DNA from: Nitrospirota bacterium
GTDB taxonomy: Bacteria > Nitrospirota > UBA9217
Assembly (NCBI GenBank): GCA_023229435.1
Contig: JALNZF010000036.1
Coordinates: 1-25,837, forward strand
Reading direction: 5' to 3'
DNA length: 25,837 bases
A program made the translations under genes and the position numbers. Below the pieces are notes generated by a model. That model ran no database searches, was not told where the DNA came from, and saw nothing but the letters and a program-made list of their open reading frames with translations. How positions within the stretch are numbered: position 1 is the first letter of the stretch; the number at the start of each line of letters is the position of its first letter. Shown here in pieces: positions 8,422 to 16,953 of the stretch.

Positions 8422-8433
8422 TGTAACGTTACA
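8422..8433. promoter_or_regulatory. Perfect 12-bp palindrome upstream of the MFS gene
   Basis: TGTAACGTTACA is a perfect dyad 77 bp upstream of the transporter reading frame, in an AT-rich stretch that otherwise has no coding potential. It is the size and position of an operator for a dimeric regulator. No regulator gene lies next to the transporter, so the binding protein is unknown. Confidence 0.35.
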
Positions 8434-8509
8434 CTTGCTAATTTCTATTAATTAATATATAGTCATTTAAAATTCTTATATGTACTTTGGATCAGTTCTC
8501 GATATATAA

Positions 8510-9826
8510 ATGGGGGGGGATAAAACCATGGGGGAAAAAGGGTGGGTCGTTGCGTTTGCGGGAATGGGACTGAACCTGACGCTCGGTATTTTGTACGCCT
8601 GGAGCATGTTCAGCAAACAGCTTACCGAATCAATCGAGAACAACGGTTTTGGGTGGTCGAAAACAAATGCAACCCTTCCCTATACGATCGCGATAGCCTG
8701 TTTTGCCGTCGTGATGGTGCCGGCCGGCCGTCTTCAGGACAGATTCGGACCGCGCATCGTTGCCACCGCAGGCGCGATATTCGCCGGCGCAGGGCTCATT
8801 CTCGCGAGTTTTGCATCACCTGACAGTATCTTCTTTGCCGCGATCGGTTTCGGCGTATTAGGCGGGACCGGCATCGGACTAGGGTATTCTGCTGCAACTC
8901 CTGCCGCAGTGAAATGGTTCTCGTCTGAAAAGAAAGGGCTTATTGTCGGTCTCGTCGTAGGCGGCTTCGGGCTTGCGCCTGTGTATATCGCCCCCCTTTC
9001 GAAGTACCTTCTGGCGACCTACGGAATCGGCACTTCATTCAGGATCCTCGGCATCGCTTTTATGGCGATAACCGTGGTGTTGGCGCAGTTCATCAGGAAC
9101 CCGCCGGTTCCCCTTCCGTCTCAAAAAGGACCAATGACGGCCGGCACGGTGAAGCCCCTTCAAAAAGACTATTCATGGCAACAGATGCTCAAGACACCGT
9201 CGTTCTATTCACTCTACATTCAATTTGCCTGTGCTGCCACCGCCGGCCTGATGATCATCGGACACCTTGCAAAGATCGTATCGGTCCAGTCCGAAAATAC
9301 GATAAAGATCGGTTTTGTCTTTGTTGCCCTTCTCGCGATCTTCAACGCCGGGGGCCGCGTTGTGGCAGGCCTGGTCTCGGACTATATCGGCAGAGTGGTG
9401 ACGATAGCCCTGGTCTGTACCATGCAGTCCCTCGTCATGTTCTTCTTCCCCCTGTTCACCTCGGTGAACGACTTTATTCTCGGTTCAGCAATTGTAGGCT
9501 TCAACTACGGCGCTTGTCTTGCCCTTTTCCCTGCAACAACGGCTGATTACTGGGGGACAAAAAATCTGGGGCTGAACTACGGGATATTATTTACTTCGTG
9601 GGGTGTGGGAGGGATCTTCGGCCCGATGCTGGCCGGAAAGATCGCCGACGCGACCGGTTCCTATGCGCGTGCCTACTCGGTGGCGTCGGGACTCCTGTTG
9701 TTCGCGGTATTTCTCGCCATGATAAGCTATATTAACATCTCCGTGAACATCCCTGAACGGGAATTAAAGATCAAACTGGGGAAAAGCAGGTCGGGGATAC
9801 CGGTCAAGGTGGAAAATGAGGAGTAA
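8510..9826 (+). CDS. MFS transporter, OFA (oxalate/formate antiporter-like) family
   Basis: This 438-residue protein has 12 predicted transmembrane helices. The N-terminal helix reads GWVVAFAGMGLNLTLGILYA, close to the conserved start of the OFA family of carboxylate carriers. The loop between helices 2 and 3 contains GRLQDRFGPR, the MFS motif A. A central polar loop at about residues 200-225 separates the two six-helix halves. OFA members move oxalate, formate, lactate or related organic anions; the substrate cannot be read from the sequence. Two ATGs are possible: 8510, and 8528 at codon 7. The G-rich run at 8512-8519 is correctly spaced as a ribosome site for 8528, so I favour that one. 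The gene stands alone, with a palindrome and AT-rich promoter region upstream. Confidence 0.87.
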   Translation: MGGDKTMGEKGWVVAFAGMGLNLTLGILYAWSMFSKQLTESIENNGFGWSKTNATLPYTIAIACFAVVMVPAGRLQDRFGPRIVATAGAIFAGAGLILASFASPDSIFFAAIGFGVLGGTGIGLGYSAATPAAVKWFSSEKKGLIVGLVVGGFGLAPVYIAPLSKYLLATYGIGTSFRILGIAFMAITVVLAQFIRNPPVPLPSQKGPMTAGTVKPLQKDYSWQQMLKTPSFYSLYIQFACAATAGLMIIGHLAKIVSVQSENTIKIGFVFVALLAIFNAGGRVVAGLVSDYIGRVVTIALVCTMQSLVMFFFPLFTSVNDFILGSAIVGFNYGACLALFPATTADYWGTKNLGLNYGILFTSWGVGGIFGPMLAGKIADATGSYARAYSVASGLLLFAVFLAMISYINISVNIPERELKIKLGKSRSGIPVKVENEE

Positions 9827-10217
9827 GCAGCGCGGCTCTGACCTTCGCCGACAAGGTTTTTTTCAGTTTCGGCGTCGTATATACGGGCCAGTTGGGAAAG
9901 CAACCCGTGTACGCCACGACCCTGATCTGTGATAAATCTACCTTGTCCTTCATCTTGTCCAGGTCGTCCTCACGGATCCCGCCTGCGTCAGCAACCTTGT
10001 TGAATACCGCCATCGTCACATTGTCATGTTTCTTTGCAAAAGGCAGCATTGACGGAAAACCATAAAAAGGATATAGTGGGTTCCAATTGGAACACGTCCT
10101 TTCTAACATCGTCGATATAGTGCGAGGGTCTAATAAAACAGAGCACTCGTATTCTATGGTCAAGGAGAAATCATGAACATGAAGGTATTGATACATGTCT
10201 CTCACATGAAAGAACAT
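9804..10217 (-). pseudogene. Remnant of a PhnD-like periplasmic binding protein
   Basis: Roughly 9820-10060 encodes a string resembling the C-terminal lobe of phosphate/phosphonate-type (PhnD family) substrate-binding proteins: MLPFAKKHDNVTMAVFNKVA, DAGGIREDDL, then IRVVAYTGCFPNWPVYTTPK and a final KVRAALL. Intact relatives are about 280-320 residues with a signal peptide. Here only about 80 recognisable residues remain. The part nearer the 5' end (10060-10217) is unrelated, overlaps the ribosome site and start of the divergent lipoprotein gene, and has no signal peptide. The 3' end runs 23 bases into the end of the MFS gene. I read this as a decayed gene fragment squeezed between two intact genes. 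It could alternatively have come from a sensor kinase carrying such a domain. Confidence 0.5.
10080..10093. promoter_or_regulatory. 14-bp perfect palindrome upstream of the lipoprotein gene
   Basis: GTTCCAATTGGAAC reads the same on both strands and lies about 80 bp before the lipoprotein ATG. The position suits an operator. It also lies inside the decayed binding-protein frame, so chance or ancestry is possible. Confidence 0.25.
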
Positions 10218-11339
10218 GCATCAACAGTGTGCCGTCGTGCCCGCCGATCGTCGAGTTTGGCAGTTCTGCGCGGTTTGTGGCTGCTGATCTTTGCCGGTCT
10301 CTTTTCAGGGTGTGCCGGTCATTATATTGACATACCACAACCCGCCCGACTGTCGCTGCCGGCAACGGGCAGCATGATCGTTACGGTTCCCGAAACCTCA
10401 TACCAGGAAGTTGTTCTCGGCCTGCAGTTGAAAAAACAACTGCGCAAAGCTGACTATTACCGTCTGCCGACGAACAAGGAACTGGAAGAATATCTTCTCC
10501 GGACGGGTCATTCGATCCAGGAACTGTGGAAAGACCCGAAACTGGTGCAGGGCCTTAACATTGATATGGTACTATCGCCCCGGGTGATCGAATGGAAGAA
10601 GGAGACGAGCGCGCCCTGGCGCCAGGTTCGTCCTGAAGGACCCGGGGTCGTCCTTTCCTGCACGATAATAACGGGCTCGCTTCGCACCCTCTTTACGATC
10701 TGGCGCGCAAGCGACGGCGCCAAACTCTTTGAAGAAGAGATCTCTTCATCCCGGCGTACCAAGGAATGCACGAATGATTGGGACAAAACCCCGGATATGC
10801 CGACAACAGCGGGAAACACGGAAGGACAGGTTGCATCGAAAATCCCTGGAGCATCTGTCCCCGATCCATTTCTGACCGGTAAGCTCGATGCATCATGGCA
10901 GAGTGATCCCTTATTCGAGTCAACCGTTAAAAAATCGGTTTCTTCCTTTGTTGACCATATCGACCCCAAGCCTTTTCGCGAGGTGTTTATCACCGCAACC
11001 GATTCAACCGGTTATGAATCGAACAGACAATTGGTCAAGGCAAGAAGGTATCTCAGGAACAGCGACTGGGCAGCGGCCCTCACCCTTCTGGAGAACAACC
11101 TGGGCAAACATCCTGACAGCTCTGCCACGCAGTACCTCATTGGCATTGCGCAGCAGGGAAAGCGGGAATTTGAACCGGCAAAGAAAAGCTACCAACAGGC
11201 TTTGGCCCTGTGTCAATCCAAACGCGATGCGTCAACGCCTGAGGCAGCCCCGGACTGCGATTTTATCGAAGAAGCCGCTAAACGTTCGCAAACATGGACT
11301 ACGGAAAATCCGTCAAAGAATAGTACGGGGGCCCAATAG
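10173..11339 (+). CDS. Predicted lipoprotein with C-terminal TPR repeats
   Basis: I do not recognise a named family for this 388-residue protein. A positively charged N-terminus (residues 20-30, RRARRSSS) leads into a hydrophobic segment ending in the lipobox LFSGC. Cys47 would therefore be lipidated and the protein held at the inner or outer membrane. The middle (about 60-260) is a mixed alpha/beta domain of unknown type. The C-terminus (about 285-365) has two or more TPR-like helical pairs (LVKARRYLRNSDWAAALTLL; ATQYLIGIAQQGKREFEPAK). TPRs usually mediate protein contacts, here probably in the periplasm. A strong AAGGAG at 10162-10167 sets the ATG at 10173, although the leader before the hydrophobic core is long and Met12 is an alternative. 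The gene is monocistronic and converges on the chaperone gene. Confidence 0.8.
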   Translation: MNMKVLIHVSHMKEHASTVCRRARRSSSLAVLRGLWLLIFAGLFSGCAGHYIDIPQPARLSLPATGSMIVTVPETSYQEVVLGLQLKKQLRKADYYRLPTNKELEEYLLRTGHSIQELWKDPKLVQGLNIDMVLSPRVIEWKKETSAPWRQVRPEGPGVVLSCTIITGSLRTLFTIWRASDGAKLFEEEISSSRRTKECTNDWDKTPDMPTTAGNTEGQVASKIPGASVPDPFLTGKLDASWQSDPLFESTVKKSVSSFVDHIDPKPFREVFITATDSTGYESNRQLVKARRYLRNSDWAAALTLLENNLGKHPDSSATQYLIGIAQQGKREFEPAKKSYQQALALCQSKRDASTPEAAPDCDFIEEAAKRSQTWTTENPSKNSTGAQ

Positions 11340-11468
11340 CCCGCCCGCGTCATACCAGGCCTGCAGCCCTTCTTCTTAACGAGGCAACGGGATAAAATCG
11401 GATCACGATGCAGAGAACACAGAGTTGTTCTTTCAGGTTTTACTGTTATCTTGCCATGCCCTACTCTT

Positions 11469-12848
11469 TTATCTGGCAGCCTCGTTAGTTATCGTCTTTG
11501 CTTCTTTGTCGACGAGCCGGCCAAAGACATCCTCATAAACCGTCACCGTGAACTTTTCTTTTCTCAGCTTGGCCGTGTACTGGTCCAGTTTCTCATGCAT
11601 CAGTGTCCGACGGGTCTGGTCCAGAGTTTTCTTGTCCTTGATATTCGTATACAGTGCGTCCCGGATATCCAGGACCTTGACCAGATGCCAGCCTACCGGA
11701 GTCTCCGCGGGTCCGCCGAGCTGGTCTTTTTTCAAAGAGAAGGTCAATTTATCCAGGTCCGGGAAGCCGGTCCCCTGTTTGACCCAGCCGATTTGGCCGA
11801 GGTTCTGCTTGGCATTTGGATCTATCGAATAATCCCGCGCAGCCTCGAAGAAGGTCATCTTCTTGGATTTTATCCTTTTCTTGATATCCTCCGCCTCCTT
11901 CCGGGTTTTCAGCACCACCATCTGGACATTGCGTACCTCCGGCTGGATTATCTTGTTTTTATTCTTCTCGTAGTAGGACCTGACTTCGGAATCCTGGGGT
12001 GAGAATTTTTTAAAAAGCATTCCCTGGTGCAGATTGACCAGACTCGTCTTTTTGAACTCATTTACCCGTGCCTGAAAGACCGGATCCTTTTCAAGCCCCA
12101 TCTCCCGGGCCTTTGCCGCCATGATCCTCTCATCGATCAATCCGTCCAGGGCATTCATTCGCTGCTTCTGGGGATCCTTGCCTGCTCCCGACGTCACGGA
12201 CGCCTTCACTTCACCCCAGTGGATCTCTTCGCTATTGACCCTGGCTACGATCACGGACGCTTTCCGGGAAGAATCCCCGGCCGGTTCAAGCTCCTTGGTT
12301 ACGACCGTCACCTTTACGCCCTGTCTGATCTTTTGCCTCATCCCTTCGTTCCTGGCCTTGAATTTTTCTTTCCGGATCGTTGCCTCGATTCCCAGCTTCA
12401 CATCATCGGTCAGCTCGGTCCCGGCAGCGATATTCTTCTTATAGTAATCCCGGACCTCCGACTCGGACACCGGCAGGTCCCCCTTCAGCACCTTTTCCTT
12501 GTAGAGGGAAACAAGAACGTTATCCTCGAAGGTCTTGACCTTTTGCTGATAATCCGGATTTTTGTCCAGACCTGTCTTAAGCGCATCCAGATAGAGCAGG
12601 TCCGCTGAGATCATCTTGTCCAGCAGACTGAGCCGGGCCGCATTGCGTTCAGGCGTGCCCGGGGCCGGGATATCCAGACCTACGACCGTGGAGCTGTTGA
12701 TCATGGTGTCGATCTCGTGGAGTGAGATGGTCTGGTCGCCCACCCGGGCGATCACGTCCTGCGGCTCTTGGGCACGGGCTGCCGGCGCAACGATGGCAAT
12801 CAAGAACACCCAAAAACTCACAACGGTCAATTTCCATGATCTTGTCAT
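11469..12848 (-). CDS. SurA/PpiC-type periplasmic chaperone and peptidyl-prolyl isomerase, duplicated
   Basis: This 459-residue protein begins with a signal peptide (MTRSWKLTVVSFWVFLIAIV, then APAARA-Q). Two SurA-N-like modules follow. Module one, from about residue 31, starts DVIARVGDQTISLHEID. Module two, from about 198, starts VIVARVNSEEIHWGEV. Each continues with LLDKMI/LDGLIDERI and ends in SEVRDYY/SEVRSYY. Only the second leads into a parvulin-type rotamase domain (about 300-393: VQMVVLKTRKEA, DYSIDPNAKQNLGQIGWV, ETPVGWHLVKVLDI). After the first module that core is replaced by a short helical stretch. The role is folding of exported proteins. The ATG at 12848 is chosen because AAGGAG precedes it correctly and the signal peptide follows at once; the frame is open 31 codons further upstream. 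It lies downstream of the cytochrome gene but beyond that gene's terminator. Confidence 0.85.
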   Translation of the reverse strand: MTRSWKLTVVSFWVFLIAIVAPAARAQEPQDVIARVGDQTISLHEIDTMINSSTVVGLDIPAPGTPERNAARLSLLDKMISADLLYLDALKTGLDKNPDYQQKVKTFEDNVLVSLYKEKVLKGDLPVSESEVRDYYKKNIAAGTELTDDVKLGIEATIRKEKFKARNEGMRQKIRQGVKVTVVTKELEPAGDSSRKASVIVARVNSEEIHWGEVKASVTSGAGKDPQKQRMNALDGLIDERIMAAKAREMGLEKDPVFQARVNEFKKTSLVNLHQGMLFKKFSPQDSEVRSYYEKNKNKIIQPEVRNVQMVVLKTRKEAEDIKKRIKSKKMTFFEAARDYSIDPNAKQNLGQIGWVKQGTGFPDLDKLTFSLKKDQLGGPAETPVGWHLVKVLDIRDALYTNIKDKKTLDQTRRTLMHEKLDQYTAKLRKEKFTVTVYEDVFGRLVDKEAKTITNEAAR

Positions 12849-13063
12849 ACTATTTCTCCTTGGATAAAAAATCAAAGTAATACCTTCTCCTGAGCCTGCC
12901 CCTGAATCATCCCCATCATTCAGGATGCTCATGAGAAACAATCTATCTTACCATAAAAATCTTTGCACTTTGCATTGAATCGTGAAAATTATTAAATAGT
13001 CCATAGATATCCGCCTTGCGTGCCAAATGCGGTTGCTTCAGGACAATCTTGAACAGGCCGGAC

Positions 13064-13097
13064 AAAAAAACGGAGGGGAAGGAATTCCCCTCCGTTT
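13064..13097 (-). terminator. Rho-independent terminator of the cytochrome gene
   Basis: Read on the minus strand, an 8-bp perfect stem CGGAGGGG/CCCCTCCG (13071-13078 with 13087-13094) is followed by seven T residues. It lies about 40 bp after the cytochrome stop codon and separates it from the chaperone gene. Confidence 0.9.
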
Positions 13098-13134
13098 CCC
13101 AGTTGCTCACTTCCAACTTGATCTTACTCTATGT

Positions 13135-16122
13135 TTAATATCCGCAGGTACTTCCGGTCTTGTTCGTCGAAATGTACTCCCAAACCGACCCGGATGCGCG
13201 GCCCTCAACCAGATGGTTTTTCCACTTGATGCTGCTGCAGGAAATGCTTCTGGATCTGTCGCCATGGCATGTCTTGCATAACGTGTTCAATGGATTCTCG
13301 AAGGCAGGATCGCCGCTCACATGACCGAGCTGCAGGATCTCCACCTTGTCCATGGTCTCCCTTGAGACTCGGCCCGATTTGGCATGGCTAGTCCACTTCC
13401 CGTTGGTTGACGAGATCAGGGCACGATTGTCACCGTGACAGCGCAGGCAGATGCTGGCGCGCGGATCCGACTCATCCGTGTAGGTGTGCATCCAGGAGAC
13501 CGCGGCATCGAAGTTGCCGGCGATCGATGTCCCCTGGAAGGTCAGATTGGCCACCGCGCTATCCACACCGCTGCTGTTTGCAATGTGGCAGGCGCCGCAC
13601 TTGAGCGGCCCATGCGAGCCGTCGGTGTTCATGCCGGCTGCCTGGGCATAGCTGGTCGTGTCGATATTCCCGACGACCGGATAGAGTCCGTGCGTCGACT
13701 CGTGGCAGCCCTGGCACGTAATGTCCTGGTGACCACGGGAATAGCGGAACAGCGAGGCCTTCCGCGGGTAGTTGAACGGCGGGAAGGCATTGATGTTGCC
13801 GCTCTGCTCCACGTACGGCGCTGCGTGGCAATCCGCGCAGTGAGGTTCACCCGGCGACAACCAGTGATCGCGGCCGTCCGTGGCAGCTGAGAACGGTACT
13901 GCTGCCGCTATGCTGCCTTGGCCTTCGGCATTCAATTTTACCTGGGCCGCAGCCACACAATCGGATGTGGTGCAGAAGTCGAGAATGCGGACGCTCGGGT
14001 CGCTATCTCCGTCAAAGGTGACCTTGGGCGAACCGGAGGAGAGTATCTCGATCGTGGCCACATTGGCATCCGGATAATCCTGTACATCCGATTTGTTCCA
14101 GGAGGCATAGGTATCGTCATTCGTCTTGGGATCGAGCCAGGCAGTGGCCTGCGAGAGAGAGACCCCTGCGGCAAAAGCCACATCGGACAGCGTAGCACCG
14201 ACTTTAGGCTCCCGAACGTTTCCTGCCTGTCCTGGCGTGGCGTGAACGAGATCCGCCATATTCTCAGATCTCCAGATCTCCTGGCTGAGTTGGCTGTGGC
14301 AATTGGTGCACCAGATGCCCTTCCAGGTCCCGGTGTCATTGGCCACATTGGTGAGAAGCCAACTACCGACCGCGTTCAGATGACTCGGTGTTCCCGCGCC
14401 GTCCGTGTCCTTGTTTCTGTTGGCGTGTACATCACGATTCGCATAGCAGCCGCCCACGCCATCACGGTTGTCCCCGCTGGCAAAGGCATTCAGTCCGAGT
14501 CTGGTGATCGGATACGTATCGTCGACCACTCCATCGGAGCGGTGCGCCGGATGGCAGCCCTGGCACGCGCCATTGCGGCCCTTCGAGTCGGCGAACACGA
14601 GGTCCTTGTGATTGTTGTGAATGGCCTCGGTTATCGGCGGGATCAGCGTTCCCGTCGACCCGTGCGTGGCCGACTTAACCACGGCGATCACGTTGTCCGC
14701 GTGACACTTCTGGCACATCACGCTTTCATGCCCCAGGCGGATGGTCTGCGTCCTGCCGGACCCGGTGCCCGGGTAATTTGCCGTGAATGACGTCCCGTGC
14801 TTCTCGTCGTGGATCGCCAGGATGCTGATCGCCGCTCCCTTCAGCCGTGAATACCAGTCCGAGTCGCCGGCGGCAACGTCAATATTGTAGTACGTGTTCC
14901 AGAAAGCCATCTCTTCAGCCACCATCGCCGCAACGCCGGAACGGCCGTTCTGCGGGCTGTTGACCGAGGCGCCGTCGCCGAGCGCGTGACAGCGTTCACA
15001 GTTGGGAATATCGATCGGGGCGGTCCCCAAACCAATGATCGGACTGCCATTCTGCAGCACCGGTGTGCCGATGCCGCCCGGCTGGCCCGGATCGTAATTA
15101 TGCAACTGGGCCTTCATTTGAACAAAAGGCCGGATCGTCTCCTCCGTCACCTTTCCCGGGTCATTAAAAAAACTGATGCTATCCTCAAAAGGAGTCAGCG
15201 GCAGGCCCAATGCCTCCCAGATGCGCGGAGAGGTCAGTGTCACCGGCAGGTTCTCCAGCACCTTCATCTGGGTGAAGACCACAGTGCCTTTGTCGCCGGA
15301 GAAGGTCAGGACATTGTTCAGACCCGGTGTCGATCCGGGCCCCATGGGGTGGAACGCGGGACCGCTGTTCTCCGGCAGGACCGTTGCGAACTGAACCGCC
15401 GAGTTCAAGTTCCGCGAACCCAGGCGGATCTTGTTCTTATCGAGGCTGGTGTTGGCCGTGTTGCCTCCCTCCAGGTCGCTGTAGATGTACAAATGGTTCC
15501 AAATCCCGTTGGCATAGTTGTCCTCGGGGTCGGTATAATTGCCGTTCCCCTGTACAACATTCAGCTGGCCGTCGGAGGGGCCGTAAACCAGCCTGTTATT
15601 GCTGTCCGTGGCGGCCGCGTCAACCTGCGTGTTCCACATCATCAGCGAGTTGAGTTCAACCTTGCTGATGAGCGTACTCGTCTGCGAAGCGCCGCGTCCG
15701 TCGTTCCGGGGCTGGGCATCATGCCAGTAGCGGAGCACATATTTCTTGAAATTGCCGCTGGTATCCAGCGCGAGGTCGCGCACCACGGTGGGCCGTCCCA
15801 AAAAATCCAGCCCCACCCTCGGGTCGGCCTGGAGCATCATGGGCTTTGCGCCGACCGCTTCGGTCCTCACTACCTGCGCCAGGATGGAATTGTAGGGCGG
15901 AAGCACACAACAATACGAAAACTCGAATCCGGTGCAGTGCATGCCAAGCTCGTAGTTCATCATGATGTTGAAAGCGTTTTTCGGAGGAGTAGTAGTTGAT
16001 CCTCCTCCTCCTCCTCCACCGCCTCCGCCGCCCGGCTTGGCGCTAAAGCTGTTGCCCGGCAAGATCAGGGCCAACCCGGTAATAAGTACGAGCGCTACCA
16101 ATGTGCTAGAAATTCTTTTCAC
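13135..16122 (-). CDS. Secreted nine-heme c-type cytochrome
   Basis: This 995-residue exported protein starts with a Sec signal peptide (about residues 1-28, ending GNSFSA), then a run of 11 glycines and STTTPP. It has nine CxxCH heme sites near residues 375, 470, 520, 605, 762, 803, 842, 892 and 949: CERCH, CQKCH, CQGCH, CTNCH, CADCH, CQGCH, CGACH, CLRCH and CKTCH. The first 370 residues carry no heme but have a distinctive Cys cluster (GMHCTGFEFSYCCVLPPYNS). Multiheme proteins of this size carry electrons across the periplasm or at the cell surface in metal-reducing and related anaerobes; the partner is unknown. It starts with GTG, set by AGGAGG about eight bases upstream. A strong terminator follows the gene. 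A two-component system lies upstream on the same strand and a folding factor downstream. I recognise no named family. Confidence 0.92.
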   Translation of the reverse strand: MKRISSTLVALVLITGLALILPGNSFSAKPGGGGGGGGGGGSTTTPPKNAFNIMMNYELGMHCTGFEFSYCCVLPPYNSILAQVVRTEAVGAKPMMLQADPRVGLDFLGRPTVVRDLALDTSGNFKKYVLRYWHDAQPRNDGRGASQTSTLISKVELNSLMMWNTQVDAAATDSNNRLVYGPSDGQLNVVQGNGNYTDPEDNYANGIWNHLYIYSDLEGGNTANTSLDKNKIRLGSRNLNSAVQFATVLPENSGPAFHPMGPGSTPGLNNVLTFSGDKGTVVFTQMKVLENLPVTLTSPRIWEALGLPLTPFEDSISFFNDPGKVTEETIRPFVQMKAQLHNYDPGQPGGIGTPVLQNGSPIIGLGTAPIDIPNCERCHALGDGASVNSPQNGRSGVAAMVAEEMAFWNTYYNIDVAAGDSDWYSRLKGAAISILAIHDEKHGTSFTANYPGTGSGRTQTIRLGHESVMCQKCHADNVIAVVKSATHGSTGTLIPPITEAIHNNHKDLVFADSKGRNGACQGCHPAHRSDGVVDDTYPITRLGLNAFASGDNRDGVGGCYANRDVHANRNKDTDGAGTPSHLNAVGSWLLTNVANDTGTWKGIWCTNCHSQLSQEIWRSENMADLVHATPGQAGNVREPKVGATLSDVAFAAGVSLSQATAWLDPKTNDDTYASWNKSDVQDYPDANVATIEILSSGSPKVTFDGDSDPSVRILDFCTTSDCVAAAQVKLNAEGQGSIAAAVPFSAATDGRDHWLSPGEPHCADCHAAPYVEQSGNINAFPPFNYPRKASLFRYSRGHQDITCQGCHESTHGLYPVVGNIDTTSYAQAAGMNTDGSHGPLKCGACHIANSSGVDSAVANLTFQGTSIAGNFDAAVSWMHTYTDESDPRASICLRCHGDNRALISSTNGKWTSHAKSGRVSRETMDKVEILQLGHVSGDPAFENPLNTLCKTCHGDRSRSISCSSIKWKNHLVEGRASGSVWEYISTNKTGSTCGY
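16000..16018. repeat. TCC trinucleotide tract encoding part of the Gly11 linker
   Basis: Six consecutive TCC units on the plus strand (GGA on the coding strand) encode six of the 11 glycines just after the cytochrome signal peptide; the other five use mixed GGC/GGT/GGA codons. A triplet tract can change linker length by slippage without breaking the frame. Confidence 0.75.
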
Positions 16123-16953
16123 GATGTGATCCTCCTTTATTTTGTAAGCAAGAGTGTGGTTTACATGGTTTTTGCAAGGTCATCGGGGCAGGTGGCGCGC
16201 GGGCAATCAGAGAATTGACCAAAATTCTGAAACAATGCTTTGCGGATTCAGAAACAAAAGAGATGTCCAATAAAGCCGGTATGGGCAGTGCATTCGCTTT
16301 TTGTACGATTCCGTAAAACAAGGTCAGCGCGGATGCATAGAGTGCGCAAACAGGGTGGTTCGGCCGGGACGAGCTGCAGCGGCAAGCGCTCCTCAGAGGG
16401 GTAGAAAGAGGAAGAAAGGCAACGATGAAAAACGAGGAAAGTCCAACCGGGAATAGCACGCCATTTTCTAATCTGGACACCGGCGTCAGCGTTCGGCTAT
16501 GTTTCATACGACCTTTCCGGTTGCCGCATCCGGGATGCGGGACCTCCGTATTATGCGTAAAAAACGCGCCACTACCGCTCAGTTCATCAGCGCCATCACA
16601 CTATGGTCTTTATAAAATTCGAGGTCCATAGAACAGGTGTGATAATGAGCAAAATGAAAATGAACGGGAAAAAAGCTTGCTGCAATTAAATTGTAACTAT
16701 TCGGTATGGGCAGATTGTAACTTCTCCTGCCCCGCATAATCCAGTAAATTTGTGTTCACTGGGTCCTGCATGGTGTGAAGAAGTCTTCACATGCAAAATT
16801 GGGGCATGAGAAAGGAGCAAACGCAGGGAAGACATGCAGTCCATTCCTGAATGCCGTTAGACCATTCGAAGGATTTTAAAAATTAGAAAACGAAAGGAGT
16901 CTGACAAATAAAATGAAGAACGGCGATTGTCACCGGGTGGGATTGAGATGCAC
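16123..16953. other. Non-coding 830-bp region upstream of the cytochrome gene
   Basis: I see no convincing gene here. It contains several dyads: CCGCATCC/GGATGCGG at 16524-16540 with a one-base gap; TGTGAAGA/TCTTCACA at 16774-16791; and TTCTGAA/TTCAGAA at 16225-16253. The direct repeat ATTGTAACT occurs at 16690 and 16714. I find no recognisable c-di-GMP riboswitch core or sigma-54 promoter. The region may hold regulatory sites for the cytochrome gene or a decayed gene. Confidence 0.5.
16774..16791. promoter_or_regulatory. 18-bp dyad, possible operator
   Basis: TGTGAAGA and TCTTCACA are perfect inverted half-sites separated by two bases. They lie about 160 bp beyond the end of the response-regulator gene and 650 bp before the cytochrome start. 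A dimeric wHTH regulator such as the one encoded next door could bind such a site; this is inference. Confidence 0.3.

Noticed and set aside
16106..16631. Two small frames on opposite strands upstream of the cytochrome
   Set aside because: Composition and residue patterns are not protein-like, no ribosome sites are present, and the minus-strand frame runs through the cytochrome's own ribosome site and start.
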